Source: Chara braunii (lineage: Eukaryota > Streptophyta > Charophyceae > Charales > Characeae). Taken from it: a stretch of DNA of 44,781 nt. This document shows positions 33,998 through 43,410 of the stretch, piece by piece (positions within the stretch are counted from its first letter, which is position 1; every line of letters starts with the position of its first letter). The position numbers and the translations under genes were made by a program. The DNA lies in the NCBI GenBank assembly GCA_003427395.1, contig BFEA01000001.1:3406084-3450864 (forward strand). The letters are read 5' to 3'. The notes under the pieces were generated by a model that was not told the origin of the DNA, ran no database searches, and saw only the letters and a program-made list of their open reading frames with translations.

Positions 33998-34035
<38 letters not shown>
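33870..34035 (+). repeat. 3' module, stem-loop and poly(A) of the LINE
   Basis: TATGGGACGTTGGACCC and CAGCAGGTGTTGCTCCCC match the 3' modules of the non-coding elements. A stem-loop at 33932-33976 is closed by CTAG/CTAG and includes AACAGTG paired with CACTGTT; poly(A) starts at 33999 and runs into N residues at 34036. This placement makes the module the probable RT recognition site of the LINE. Confidence 0.75.
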
Positions 34036-34061
34036 NNNNNNNNNNNNNNNNNNNNNNNNNN

Positions 34062-35301
34062 AAGAAGAGAAGAAGAAGAAGAAGAAGAAGAAGATGTACA
34101 CCAGCAAGACCAATGACAAATCCCCCTTCTCTCTCCACCTTCCTCCTCCTCCTTCACTTCGCCAATATTCTTCTTCTTCCAATAATAATGATAACAATGA
34201 TTGGATGAACCAGAATCAATATCCAAAGTTCCTTCTTACTGCTGACACAACAACAGGTCCACCATAGCTATGGCTTCCCCCTTCTTCCTCCTCTCACATG
34301 CCTAGGCTATGGTGGACTACTAAGGGCTCTGCCCTCCTGTGCAAAGGACAATGCAAAGCAGCTATGTCGCTGCACTCCTGTCCAAAGGACAACCCAAAGC
34401 AGCTATGCCACTGCTCACTAAGCCGCCATGCCAGACTCTGCCTCAAGCTACAACTGGGGCCTTCCAGATGCAGCGACCAACAAGGTTATGAAGATGGTGT
34501 CCACCATAGCCAGGTAGGTACCTCGCCACCCTCCTCCTTCGCCCCCTTCTTCATCATCCTCAGACTGGGCTGCTTGCCATGGCCAGGCTGAACGCCCAGC
34601 TGCTCTCCTCCTCCCAGCAGCGCTCCCAAGTCCAACGCTTGGCTCCAGCAGCATGTCGCCAATCCTTGCATACCACAAATGAGGAGGAGCTGCTTGCTCC
34701 TCCTGAAGATATAGCGGCCCACTGGCCTCTTGGGTGGTGACTTCCTAGGCCGAGCGGCCTCCAAGCAACCGGTACCTCCTCCCTTTCGGAGGGAAACGTC
34801 ATTGCAGGCTCTGGTGTCGTCCGGACAGGCCCTAGACTCAGGCTACTTGGACTGGTACCGGCCTACCTCTAACCTGCCGCTACTAGGCCTCTAAAAATGC
34901 CAACTTTTGTCTTCTTCTGTTCGGCCTCCAGTACCCGGCACTTCTACCACTACTTGAGTGGTACCAGCCTACCTGCTACTTGAGTGTTTTTCCCGCTGCT
35001 CTAAGTGTCACGGGCCTACCTCCGCTACTTGAGTGTTTTCCCCGATGCAACCCTCAAAGTCACGGCCGCAGGTAAGTACCGGCCCTGCGGGGCCTTTCAA
35101 CCAACAAGTACCCTTACGGGTCACACACACACTCAGGCCGACAAGCACTCAGGCACACAAACCAGCAGGCACACACACACACACACACACACAGAGTTAG
35201 AAATCACAGCAGAATGCGGGAATCTCAGCAAGGCATTCATTCCAGCGGCAAATCCCAGAAATCAGCAGTGTTCTCAGTCTGTGTTTTGGCGGGTCATAAC
35301 A
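34062..35301 (-). repeat. Main part of the 5' LTR of element B (or an LTR of a second copy)
   Basis: It is collinear with 12475-13736 from GATGTACACCAGCAAGAC to GGGTCATAACA, with scattered substitutions and small indels, one being a shorter stretch near 34440 relative to 12840-12900. It begins right after the N gap that ends the LINE. No polypurine tract follows 35301, so it is not another 3' LTR of an adjacent element in this orientation. Confidence 0.75.
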
Positions 35302-35446
35302 GAGGGAAAAAAAAGAAAAAAGTATGATTAACTTTGAAGTTCGAACTTTGAATTAAGTAATTTAAGTTCATAATATAACTTAAAAGTTCAAACTTTGAAG
35401 TTCAATTCAGAACGTCAGAGTCTTCAGACTGGCAGCGCTGTCAGTT

Positions 35447-35484
<38 letters not shown>

Positions 35485-36009
35485 CGGCAACGGGCAGCAG
35501 TGGTGGGTGGCACGTCGAAACGGCCGCTTTGAAATTGCTCGGGACTGTGTGAAACCCGACACCCCAAAAACTTGCAGTGCGTTGTGTCCGGACCTCTAGG
35601 CCCTGTCTGGCGGGGTGGAACGGCACTGAAAATCACCCCGTTATTTCTCAAGGGGCGGACCCGAAAAACATCCTGGGCCGGCCCTTTATTTTTTTCGATT
35701 TTTGCCCTGGGGGGCTCCATCCAGACATAAGGACCGGACACCGGACATGTTGTTCCAGACTGTCCGGAACCCCGTCCAGACGTCCGGTTGGTTACCACAT
35801 ATTGTAGTTAGTCTGTTAAACTCTGTTTTGAAGGCTGGCGGTGGGAAAATGAACACCGTGGTGCGCAGTAGCCCTTCCCACATTACCATTGTACGGTTAT
35901 TGATTTTGGCCAGGGAAAGCAAGATCATTCATGTCTACCTGATTACGCCCCGCTATCATCATAAGGGGAACCACAATTTCATGGCAATCAGAACACCCCG
36001 CCTCTCCGT
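35302..36009. other. AT-rich palindromic stretch, CT/CG microsatellites, CCGGAC cluster
   Basis: 35335-35405 contains repeated AAGTTC/GAACTT words able to form hairpins. 35446-35487 is (CT)n followed by (CG)n. 35570-35790 holds GGACCGGACACCGGACATG-type palindromic words like those at 12094-12215. No gene is supported. Confidence 0.55.
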
Positions 36010-36700
36010 CATAGGACTCTTTTTTTAAGTTTTGTTTTTGTTTCCTTTTCTTTTGAAACAGAAATACCGCCCCCTAAAACAGATAGGAGTGATAATAAAA
36101 GCATACATTCCTACCTATCCTGCACGGGGCTTCAGTCTATTGGTGGGGAGCTACACCTGCTCGAAAGCGGGTCCAGCGTCCCCTGAGATACATCGTTAAG
36201 TTGGTAGATCAGAACATGCTGGGAACCAGGCCCAGCATCCCTCACGAAAATCTGATGATACTACTGATGGTATAAGATGGTGATGATGATGGTGATATTG
36301 AAAAATCACTGAACCTCCACAGCAAATCTGACTGCTTACTCCCTAAGCTACTCCTAGCCTCCCCTATACCATACACAGAACTCCAAAGGCAGTGTCGATC
36401 TGTCCAATACCAGCCTTAGCTGTCGTGTTTTCACTGCCAAAGACAATACTCGGCCCATCAGGATGTCATGGCAGCCCCCGCTAGCTTGCCACTGGATTGC
36501 CTTCCTCCCTCGACAAATCCCCAGATCTCTCTACCAGGCCTCACGTTCCTGCTACAGCAGCTCACAGGGCTACACCCCAGCACGGGCCAGCGTAGTTCTG
36601 GCATTGGCAAACCAAGAGCACAAAACATCACAGCTTTGCACGGCGTTGGACCGGCTTCTTCCACCTCTGAAATTCTGTATCTAATACAAGCAGTAACTGA
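36010..36700 (-). mobile_element. Poly(A)-type retroposon copy, minus strand
   Basis: Reading leftwards: head-module sequence (about 36660-36470), a first 3' submodule (GATGCTGGGCCTGGTTCCCA at 36246-36217), the second submodule (GGGACGCTGGACCCGC from 36185), a stem-loop (36119-36082) and an A-rich tail (T-rich on the plus strand, 36055-36021). The paired submodules mirror those at 773 and 831, confirming a common architecture. No protein is encoded. Confidence 0.65.
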
Positions 36701-36792
36701 GGTGCCTCCTGGAGGAAAAAAACGCCAGATAAGCTATCATAGTTCAGGTAATCAGAGATTAAAGAGACGGTGACACAAAAACTATGGAAGGC

Positions 36793-37170
36793 TTTTTTTT
36801 TTTTTTTTTTTTTAAACACCCCCCCCCTGCGGTGCTAGTATGGAAGGCTATGCTATAACAGCAAAACCAGGCCTCACCATCCATGAGCAACTCCCAGCCT
36901 CCCCANAATGGCAGGAGCCANAAAAAAAAAAAAAAAAAAAAAAAAAAGAGCAACTCCCAGCCTCCCTCTACAAAACACAACATCCCAGAGAAGATATTTC
37001 CTAACCAAAACCAGCAATGGCTGTTGTGATCTCGCCCCCAAGACGATACCTGGTCCCTTAGGCTGTCATGGCAGCCCCCCCCAGTTTGCCACAGGATTGT
37101 CTTCCTCCCTCGACATATCCCCAGATCTCTCTACCAGGTTTCACGCTCCTGCTGCAAACAGGTCACAGGA
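36793..37170 (-). mobile_element. Second minus-strand poly(A) retroposon fragment, disturbed
   Basis: A 21-T run (36793-36813), preceded on the minus strand by CTAGCACCGCAGGGGGGGTG, looks like the tail end of a family member. Head-like sequence recurs at about 37066-37170. In between, an N-flanked A run (36922-36947) and repeats of CAACTCCCAGCCTCCC suggest an assembly problem or a further nested insertion. Confidence 0.45.
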
Positions 37171-37784
37171 GGTCAGCCTCTGGGGAAAATACCTCCTTGC
37201 ATCTATTTAACCCCTCCCTATGAACGCTACATGTCATGATTTGTTATTCATTTTAGCCCGGGTAGCATCAGCTCAGGGGAAAAGATATCATCGCCTTGCC
37301 TAAAAATTAACCTCCCAAAAGTGGTTGCAAGCCGCCTCTGTACACCACTACTGGCCAGGGGCATAATACTCCTCTTCGTCAATGTTTGCAAGAAATCTAT
37401 TAGTTCTAGGCTTCTAGCCCGGGTCATAATCTTCCTCTCAAATTCTCTATAGTTGATGTTTGCAAGCAATGCACGAAATCTATTCAAATATGGTCGTCTC
37501 ATGGTGCTAATGACTGCTTGGCATGTCAGACAGTCATTTTGGAGAAAACAGAGCACATTAAATTTGCGTTTTTACAGGCAAAGAAGGTTGTACCGAACAC
37601 AATCAGAATTAAGGTGCAAGAGGCATGGACTCAATTCACAAACTCTCTCTTCGAAATGAGGTGAGAGTGGAAGCGATTGCAGAACTGCCAGCTGAGATAC
37701 ATTCCAGCTGGAATGGCTTGAGCTTGCCAGCTGTCCCAATACGTTCAAAATGTTGAGTTTTTTGAAGTTTTTTCTTCTTTTGGG
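37171..37784. other. Unassigned sequence with a short internal repeat
   Basis: A motif with ATGTTTGCAAG and AAATCTATT occurs twice (about 37383 and 37457), as does TAGCCCGGGT (about 37254 and 37416). A minus-strand open frame of 102 codons (37248-37556) spans these repeats; it resembles nothing I know and I do not call it a gene. Confidence 0.4.
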
Positions 37785-37927
37785 GGGACGCTGGACCCGG
37801 TTTCCAGCACGTGATGCTTCCCACTAGTAGACCGGAGCCACCTATGAATATAGCTAGGGGTAAATGCTCTTATCATTACCACTAGCTGTGTGTCGTGGGT
37901 GTTTTTTGTTAAAAAAAAAAAAAAAAA
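37785..37927 (+). mobile_element. Short SINE-like element with stem-loop and poly(A)
   Basis: The 3' module GGGACGCTGGACCCGGTTTC is followed by a stem-loop at 37853-37886 (GCTAGGGGTAAATG pairing with CATTACCACTAGC, loop CTCTTAT) and 17 A residues (37911-37927). At about 143 bp it is the shortest clear family member with all three parts. 37928-38321 shows no gene. Confidence 0.7.
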
Positions 37928-38321
37928 GGTGTGGCGAGACCCTTAGACCAGGGGAAAACCTTATACAGTGACTGAGCACGGAACGGAATTGGAGTTGCTT
38001 GCCAGTACACCACTTCCGAGGTTGCGGTCTGACCAAGCAAAAAATGTTGGTCCCACTTACGGTGGCATGGATGACAACCTCGCTGAGCTCGCAATCAATG
38101 CAGCAGCAGGATTACGGTCTCCCCCTCCCCCTGCCTACGTTCTGATACTAGCGAGCCGGACGGCCATTATCTCTGTATCTAGACTGGAAATTGCCCCAAG
38201 TATAGGTGTTATATTCCGGGGACGCCCAGCAGGCTTCTCCCTTTTTGTGTGTGTCTTTCTGTCTGGCTGTCTGTCTTTCTTGTGTAGACTTGTTTCACTC
38301 GCTGAGCTGGAACTGCTTCCC

Positions 38322-39247
38322 TTTCTCGACCCACAAAGACGAGCAACCCCTGAAGGATCCAGAAAAAACAAGCGCTGCATCCGATTTGATCAGAAGGCTG
38401 ACGTTGACTATAATATACTATATAGTATAAACTCGGATGATACTCCGGTAGTGTTGAGCACTCCTGCTCGGACTGTCGGTCTTATCTCCATCTGTTTCAC
38501 CACGTGCTTAGCCGGCACGGTTTCACTTCTTGCTGAGCAGCTGGCAGTTTTTTTTTCACTTTTTGCTGAGCAGCTGGGACTAACCAAGTTTCACTGCAGC
38601 TGTCACAGTTTCAGTTCTTGCTGAGCAGCTGGCACTATTTCACTTCTTGCCGAGCTGGCACAGTTTCACTTGCTTACCAGCTGGCAAAGTTTCACCACGT
38701 GCTGAGCTGGAACAGGCTCACCACTGAGCTGGCACAGGCTCACCACTTGCTGAGCTGGCACAGTTTCACCACTTGCTGAGCTGGCAAAGAAGAGCAATGC
38801 CCTGCAGGACGCAGCAACCGGGTGTCGCATGGGCAGTTTCACTTGCTGAGCATTTGGCAGTAGTTTCACTTCCTGCTGAGCAGCTGGCACAGTTTCACTT
38901 CTTGCTGAGCAGCTGGCACTATTTCACTTCTTTCTGAGATGGCGAAGTTTCACTTTTTCTTGCTGAGCTGGCACAGTTGCACTTGATGAGTAGCTGGCAA
39001 AGTCTCACCACGTGCGGAGCTGGCGCAGGCTCACCAATTGCTTCGCTGGCACAGTTTTATCACTTGCTGAGCTGGAAAAGAAGAGCAACCCCGTGCAGGA
39101 TGCAGGAATCAGGTGTAGGATGGGCAGTTTCAGTTGCTGAGCAGCTGGCACTAGTTGGACTTCTTGCTCAGCAGCTGGCCGTAGTTGGACTCCTTGCTGA
39201 GCAGCTGCCACTCCTTTTTCACTTCAACCTGATCATGTGGCACAGTT
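38322..39247 (-). repeat. Array of degenerate copies of the dynein 3' coding end
   Basis: Immediately past the dynein stop codon, sequence resembling its last coding bases recurs: TTGCTCTTCTTT and CAGCTCAGCAAG (minus strand) appear at about 39064-39151, 38772-38841 and 38322-38487. Short GCTGAGCAGCTGGCACAG units fill the space between. The 38322-38487 copy extends further, also matching coding sequence up to about 39394, with an AT palindrome inserted at 38400-38433. The copies are out of frame and broken. They could be transcribed as 3' UTR. Confidence 0.7.
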
Positions 39248-42200
39248 TCACTTGCTGAGCTGACAAAGAAGAGCAACCCCCTGCAGAATCCAGAAATCGG
39301 GTGTTGTATCTGATCGGATGGGCAGGCTGACGTTGAGGATGTAGTTGGATGAAGCACCGGTGGTGGTGAGCACTCCTGCTCGCACTGCCGTTTTATACAG
39401 CGGGCACTCATAATCTTTCATGAAATTCGTGTTGTCTGTCTTGTACTGCACGACGGGGTCGAAGTGCACGACCGGCAGCGGTGAGTACATGATGCCCGGT
39501 CGGGCCTCCGTGAGTGCCCGATATCGCTGGTCCCAGAACCCCCCATCTAGGAACAACCCATTGATATATACCCCATCCTCTGGGGGCATTTGCACCTCCT
39601 CTGCCTCGTACACATCCTGGACTTCAAACCGAAAGCTAAGGGTGTCTATAGGTACAGAGTACTTCCTTGCATGTGTCTGCAAGACCCCGGTCATGAACCC
39701 TTGGGGGAAAAAGAACCCCGGAAGCCAGAAACAGCTGGGTTGGCCCTTACGCATCCATGTATGCATGAACTCTATCCTAGCTTGGAAATCCTTCACCCAG
39801 CTGGCTAGGGGCTTTAGGGAGGGATAAGCCACCTGGGTCCATAGAGCCGGGATCTGGTTGTTCAACAGGCTGCTGAACATTCGTTCCAAGTCTGAGGACA
39901 TCACGACCAACCCCTTGATGGCTCTCTGGAGCTCCTTTAACGTTGACCCCACCCTATTCAAGAGGCGGTTGAACCTTTCAGCCTCGTGGAGGAGGACCAC
40001 AGACAGAGATGGCAGTCGTCCGTTGGCATCGGGGAGGAAGGCGGACGAAGCGGCCGACTCTTCGTCCCGGACTAGCAGTTGGGGAAGGCCCTTCAAGATG
40101 TCGTCGGCCAGATTGAGCACCAGGTCATCCTGCGACGGGGCCCCCTTGGCTGTCGTGGCGGCTTGCCGTGGCTGTATGTTGAGGATTGTCTCTATGAACC
40201 TGGTCGTCTCTTGCGTCTGGAAGGTGATGGCAGCGTTGTCATGCATGCCGAACACGGAAGGGTCCTCGGTCAGCGGCAAGGACTTGATGTACTCGACGTA
40301 GGACTCGAGGCCCCCCTCAGGGGGGGCCCTATAGACCCCCGATGGAGTGAAGGTATAGTCCTCTTCCAAGACGAAGGGGCAGTAGTACTGGTTCAGGATG
40401 GAGGCCAGGCACCTGCGGTCCAGGAAGTCCGTCACCCGCCCGCCGTAGGTTATCTCTCCAGTCACATAGAGCAAAGCGGGCCAGGGGATCTCCGGCTGCT
40501 CCTCAAGGAACATGTGCAGCTGCTGAAGCGCACAGTCCAGGTCCGAGCTGTTGAACTCGTAGCGGACATTCCAGCCCAGAGGCCCAAACTTTCGCCGCTC
40601 CTGGACTATGGCATGGAAAAAGGATATGGCGAAGACCAGCTTCTTCCAGACGGTTTTCTTGGAGCAGCTGTCGAGGAAGGCGTCGGTGAATCCGGAGTAG
40701 GAGCGGAGAAGATTGGCTCGCACTCCCTTGGGGGGCTCGTTGGTGATCTTGACGCCCGTCTGAAGAACTGGGATGGGAAAGTCGGGACTGGGCATGGAGG
40801 TCAACCAGAGGCGGAAGTCGGGATGGATCTCGGCACTCTCAGCCTGGAAACGCTCCACCGTGCGCTCTAGCACGGCCATCCAGGAGGTTGCCAGGTGGCA
40901 GTTCTGGAGACAGACCCAATCGCCTTGCTTGGAGGCCTTGGAGATGAGCGTCTCGGCAACCGGTCCTTGGCCTTGCCCAAGCGAGATCATGTGCAGCTGC
41001 TCACCCGGTCGCCGACCCAGCTTCTCGGCAAACCTCTGCAACAGGACCGTGGGGTCGGCGCCCGACGACAGGATGAAGATGATGGGGCTGGTGCAGGTCG
41101 TGTCCTTGTACACGTCGTCCAGCTGGAAGGGCACCACCTCCGCGAATCTCCGCCCCAGGATGTCGGTGACGAAGCGAGCGCAGGCGAAGCCCAAGCACTC
41201 TTCGCGGAAGACTTTGACCAGGTTCAGGCGCTGGAAACAGCACTTGCTCTTCTGCGGATGGATCAGGGAACCCATCCTGCTTCGGCGGACCCTCTTTATC
41301 TTGGTCGGATCGGGCTCGCGATGGCGGTCAGCGTCGTGGTCGTCGTCAACAGGGGCTTGGAGGATGTCGGGCGACCCAGCAGCAGCAGGCGCTACAGCGG
41401 CGGCGGTGGCGGCAGCCGCAGCGGCGGCCACAGCTGCAGCTGCAACGTCGGCGGCGAAAGCCGCAGCCTCGGCATCGGCGGCGGCCGTGGCCGCCACCTC
41501 CCTCTGGCCGTACTCCCCTGGAAGGGGCGCGTTATGAGGTTCCGGTGACTGGGCGAATGCCTTCCACTGAGCCTGATTGGCAGAGACAGCGGCGGAAAGC
41601 CCGACAAAGGAGGGTATGGCTTTCTCCAGTGCGCGCAGATTGACCCACACGGAGTCGCTGGCCCAAGCCGACACAGGATTGGCCGACTCTTGCACGGCGA
41701 GCGCGGCGCGGCCGGCACCGCTGCCTCCCTGATCATCGGTAACTTTGCTAGCCGCCACACCTCTCAAGAAGAAGGACCACTCCTCGGCCCCTATGTCCCC
41801 CGACGAGCGGAGAATGGAGGTGGCCATCAAGAAGGAGAAGAGAAGTTTGTGCTCCTCGAACAGTCCTCGGCTGACGTTCAGGAACATGAACTCCGTCGTG
41901 TAGTTGATAAGGTTGCTGAGTCGCATGTCCAGATCCTCCGATTGCGCTGCCACGTCTATGCAGTAGTTGAACAGCTGAGCAAAGTAGGATAACGAGTATT
42001 GATACATGGAATCAATCAAGGCAAGATCGGCGATGACAAAATAGAGGATAGATCCCCTGTTCGCCACGATTCTGTACTGCTCTCTGGCTTCGTTGATGTC
42101 CTTCTCGGTCACCTCCGCCTCCTTCACTCGAGCTTGGATCACTCCGGATGTGAGCTTGGAGTTGTTCAGAGTGTTGATGAGCACCTCGTCGTCTAGAATG

Positions 42201-43021
42201 TTCCCCTCGCTCTCCTTCAATAACTTCAAGATCTTGTCCTCCAGATCCTTGAGCTGCTTCTTGTCATTACTGATGCTCACCACCAGCCGATCTTTCTGCT
42301 CTTCAAGGTCCGACCTTTCCTTCCTCACGACATCCCCCAGCAATTGATCTTCCAATCCGATGCTAGTGACCGTGAAGTTGACGATCGTCACCTTGATGCA
42401 GGTCTCTGGGAGGTAGTGAGGATTGGACATTTTGGTAGTGATGTAGAACCGGAAGCTCGGATCGTAATCAACGTCGTTATCCCCTACACGAATGAGAAGA
42501 CGACCCTTTCTGTTCTGGATTTGCTTCTGGAGGATGGGGTCAAGCACCGGATCCAGGACTTCTCCAACGTCCTCCAAGATGACGGGATTGCCAATGCGTA
42601 TGCTGTTCTCGAGGGTGCGGAGGAAATTGTTGTCGCTCAGACGAATGATGCGTAGCCCGTTCTTGGCTTCCATGGATTTAATCCAACGGTTGGCTTGAGC
42701 CTGCGGGTCGATCATCAACGGCCAGCGCTTGCCGCGTGCCACCAGGATGCCGTTATCTATGGACACGTCATCGCTGGGGAGGCCCCAGATGTTCCATTCT
42801 CGGACTTCCACGGGATTGGACAGTGTGGCACGAAGGGAAGCATCCTTGGAAACGGGGATGGCCAGATCCTGACAGCGAGCAATCCAACGGTCGAGCATGG
42901 TCTTCCTGTATGGTCCAGTGAAAGCGCCGCAGTAACTGATGGAAGCGGAGGAAAGAAACACGTCCCCAACAAGCAGCTCGGTCCTCGATAAAATCAACGC
43001 CGCTGTCTCCGTCCAACGCAC
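39248..43021 (-). CDS. Axonemal dynein heavy chain, inner-arm type: 3'-terminal exon
   Basis: Motor subunit that moves cilia and flagella by ATP-driven sliding of doublet microtubules. The exon encodes 1257 residues from the end of the stalk to the C-terminus: VRWTETAALI at residue 1, AAA5 with KRWPLMIDPQAQANRWIK (about 98-115), a coiled segment (DLEEQKDRL to EAREQYRIV), AAA6 (SRGLFEEHKLLFSFLM), GADPTVLLQRFAEKLG, the C-terminal domain (GFFFPQGFMTGVLQTHARKY) and the classic end WILQGVALLCQLSK-stop. The pattern resembles single-headed inner-arm chains (DNAH1/3/6/7/12 group); the exact orthologue is unclear. An Ala-rich insertion (about residues 507-551, plus a basic stretch) is unusual and might be an unspliced in-frame intron. 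Tail, linker, AAA1-4 and stalk are missing and should lie to the right, outside the window. Confidence 0.92.
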   Translation of the reverse strand: MRWTETAALILSRTELLVGDVFLSSASISYCGAFTGPYRKTMLDRWIARCQDLAIPVSKDASLRATLSNPVEVREWNIWGLPSDDVSIDNGILVARGKRWPLMIDPQAQANRWIKSMEAKNGLRIIRLSDNNFLRTLENSIRIGNPVILEDVGEVLDPVLDPILQKQIQNRKGRLLIRVGDNDVDYDPSFRFYITTKMSNPHYLPETCIKVTIVNFTVTSIGLEDQLLGDVVRKERSDLEEQKDRLVVSISNDKKQLKDLEDKILKLLKESEGNILDDEVLINTLNNSKLTSGVIQARVKEAEVTEKDINEAREQYRIVANRGSILYFVIADLALIDSMYQYSLSYFAQLFNYCIDVAAQSEDLDMRLSNLINYTTEFMFLNVSRGLFEEHKLLFSFLMATSILRSSGDIGAEEWSFFLRGVAASKVTDDQGGSGAGRAALAVQESANPVSAWASDSVWVNLRALEKAIPSFVGLSAAVSANQAQWKAFAQSPEPHNAPLPGEYGQREVAATAAADAEAAAFAADVAAAAVAAAAAAATAAAVAPAAAGSPDILQAPVDDDHDADRHREPDPTKIKRVRRSRMGSLIHPQKSKCCFQRLNLVKVFREECLGFACARFVTDILGRRFAEVVPFQLDDVYKDTTCTSPIIFILSSGADPTVLLQRFAEKLGRRPGEQLHMISLGQGQGPVAETLISKASKQGDWVCLQNCHLATSWMAVLERTVERFQAESAEIHPDFRLWLTSMPSPDFPIPVLQTGVKITNEPPKGVRANLLRSYSGFTDAFLDSCSKKTVWKKLVFAISFFHAIVQERRKFGPLGWNVRYEFNSSDLDCALQQLHMFLEEQPEIPWPALLYVTGEITYGGRVTDFLDRRCLASILNQYYCPFVLEEDYTFTPSGVYRAPPEGGLESYVEYIKSLPLTEDPSVFGMHDNAAITFQTQETTRFIETILNIQPRQAATTAKGAPSQDDLVLNLADDILKGLPQLLVRDEESAASSAFLPDANGRLPSLSVVLLHEAERFNRLLNRVGSTLKELQRAIKGLVVMSSDLERMFSSLLNNQIPALWTQVAYPSLKPLASWVKDFQARIEFMHTWMRKGQPSCFWLPGFFFPQGFMTGVLQTHARKYSVPIDTLSFRFEVQDVYEAEEVQMPPEDGVYINGLFLDGGFWDQRYRALTEARPGIMYSPLPVVHFDPVVQYKTDNTNFMKDYECPLYKTAVRAGVLTTTGASSNYILNVSLPIRSDTTPDFWILQGVALLCQLSK

Positions 43022-43036
43022 CTGCAAACAAACCAC
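43022..43036 (-). promoter_or_regulatory. Probable 3' splice site before the dynein exon
   Basis: On the minus strand GGTTTGTTTGCAG precedes GTGCGTTGG. Conserved dynein sequence starts exactly here (VRWTE), while upstream in-frame codons read as unrelated residues and run into repeats. The exon from 43021 to the stop is an exact multiple of three, so it begins in phase 0. Confidence 0.75.
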
Positions 43037-43330
43037 CATGAGGTAGATGGAAACCACATACGTACGTATATCGTCAAATAGAACTGCCCGGTAAACCGTA
43101 GGCAGAGAGGGAGAAGAGGACAACAAACGAGGGGCTGTGACAAACTGTTTCGTCGGAGTTTATATATATATATATATTCATATATAATAACATATAAACA
43201 GAACTGTCGGGTAAACCGTATGCAGAGAGGGATATATTAAATACATATGGTATCATTGGTATGCATATATAACAATACGTATATACATATATATTATATA
43301 TATATTGTCAAACAGATATGTATGTATATA

Positions 43331-43376
43331 GAGGTTTCAGCCTCCTGATGAGTCGGTGAAACTCCGACGATTTTCC

Positions 43377-43410
<34 letters not shown>

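Larger units (their letters stand above)
23392..34035 (+). mobile_element. Long L1-like LINE with poly(A) tail inserted in LTR B
   Basis: The order is a 5' leader with tandem repeats, ORF1 with a zinc knuckle, ORF2 with endonuclease, RT and a C-terminal region, then a 3' module with a stem-loop and a poly(A) tail cut by an N gap. At about 10.6 kb it is longer than a typical L1, and parts of the leader may be something else. ORF2 relates to the minus-strand LINE at 1131-4171. Stops, frameshifts and an 18-bp duplication in RT show it is defective. Confidence 0.75.
12397..35301 (-). mobile_element. Ty3/gypsy retrotransposon B with two nested insertions
   Basis: On the minus strand the order is 5' LTR (34062-35301 plus 23370-23391), primer-binding site (23356-23367), leader, gag, protease, RT, RNase H, integrase with chromodomain, polypurine tract, 3' LTR. 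A poly(A)-tailed insertion (15914-18645) splits RT from RNase H and a LINE (23392-34035) splits the 5' LTR. Five-base flanks (AGCGA left, GAGGG right) do not match, so a target duplication is not supported, and the right LTR piece could come from another copy. An N gap at 34036-34061 adds doubt. Confidence 0.7.

Noticed and set aside
12392-35306. Five-base target duplication around element B
   Set aside because: Flanks AGCGA and GAGGG do not match; the nested model rests on the LTR, primer-binding site and polypurine tract instead.
37248-37556. Minus-strand ORF of 102 codons
   Set aside because: It spans short internal repeats, has no recognisable motif and no neighbour supporting it.
37968-38624. 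Plus-strand ORF of 218 codons
   Set aside because: Its second half runs through dynein-derived repeats in the antisense direction; no domain or codon signal.
38500-39250. CRISPR-like or satellite array
   Set aside because: Repeats vary in length and sequence and derive from dynein coding sequence; there are no regular spacers.
40079-41548. Long plus-strand ORFs opposite the dynein exon
   Set aside because: They are shadows of the GC-rich dynein coding strand; no motif, while the minus strand matches dynein throughout.
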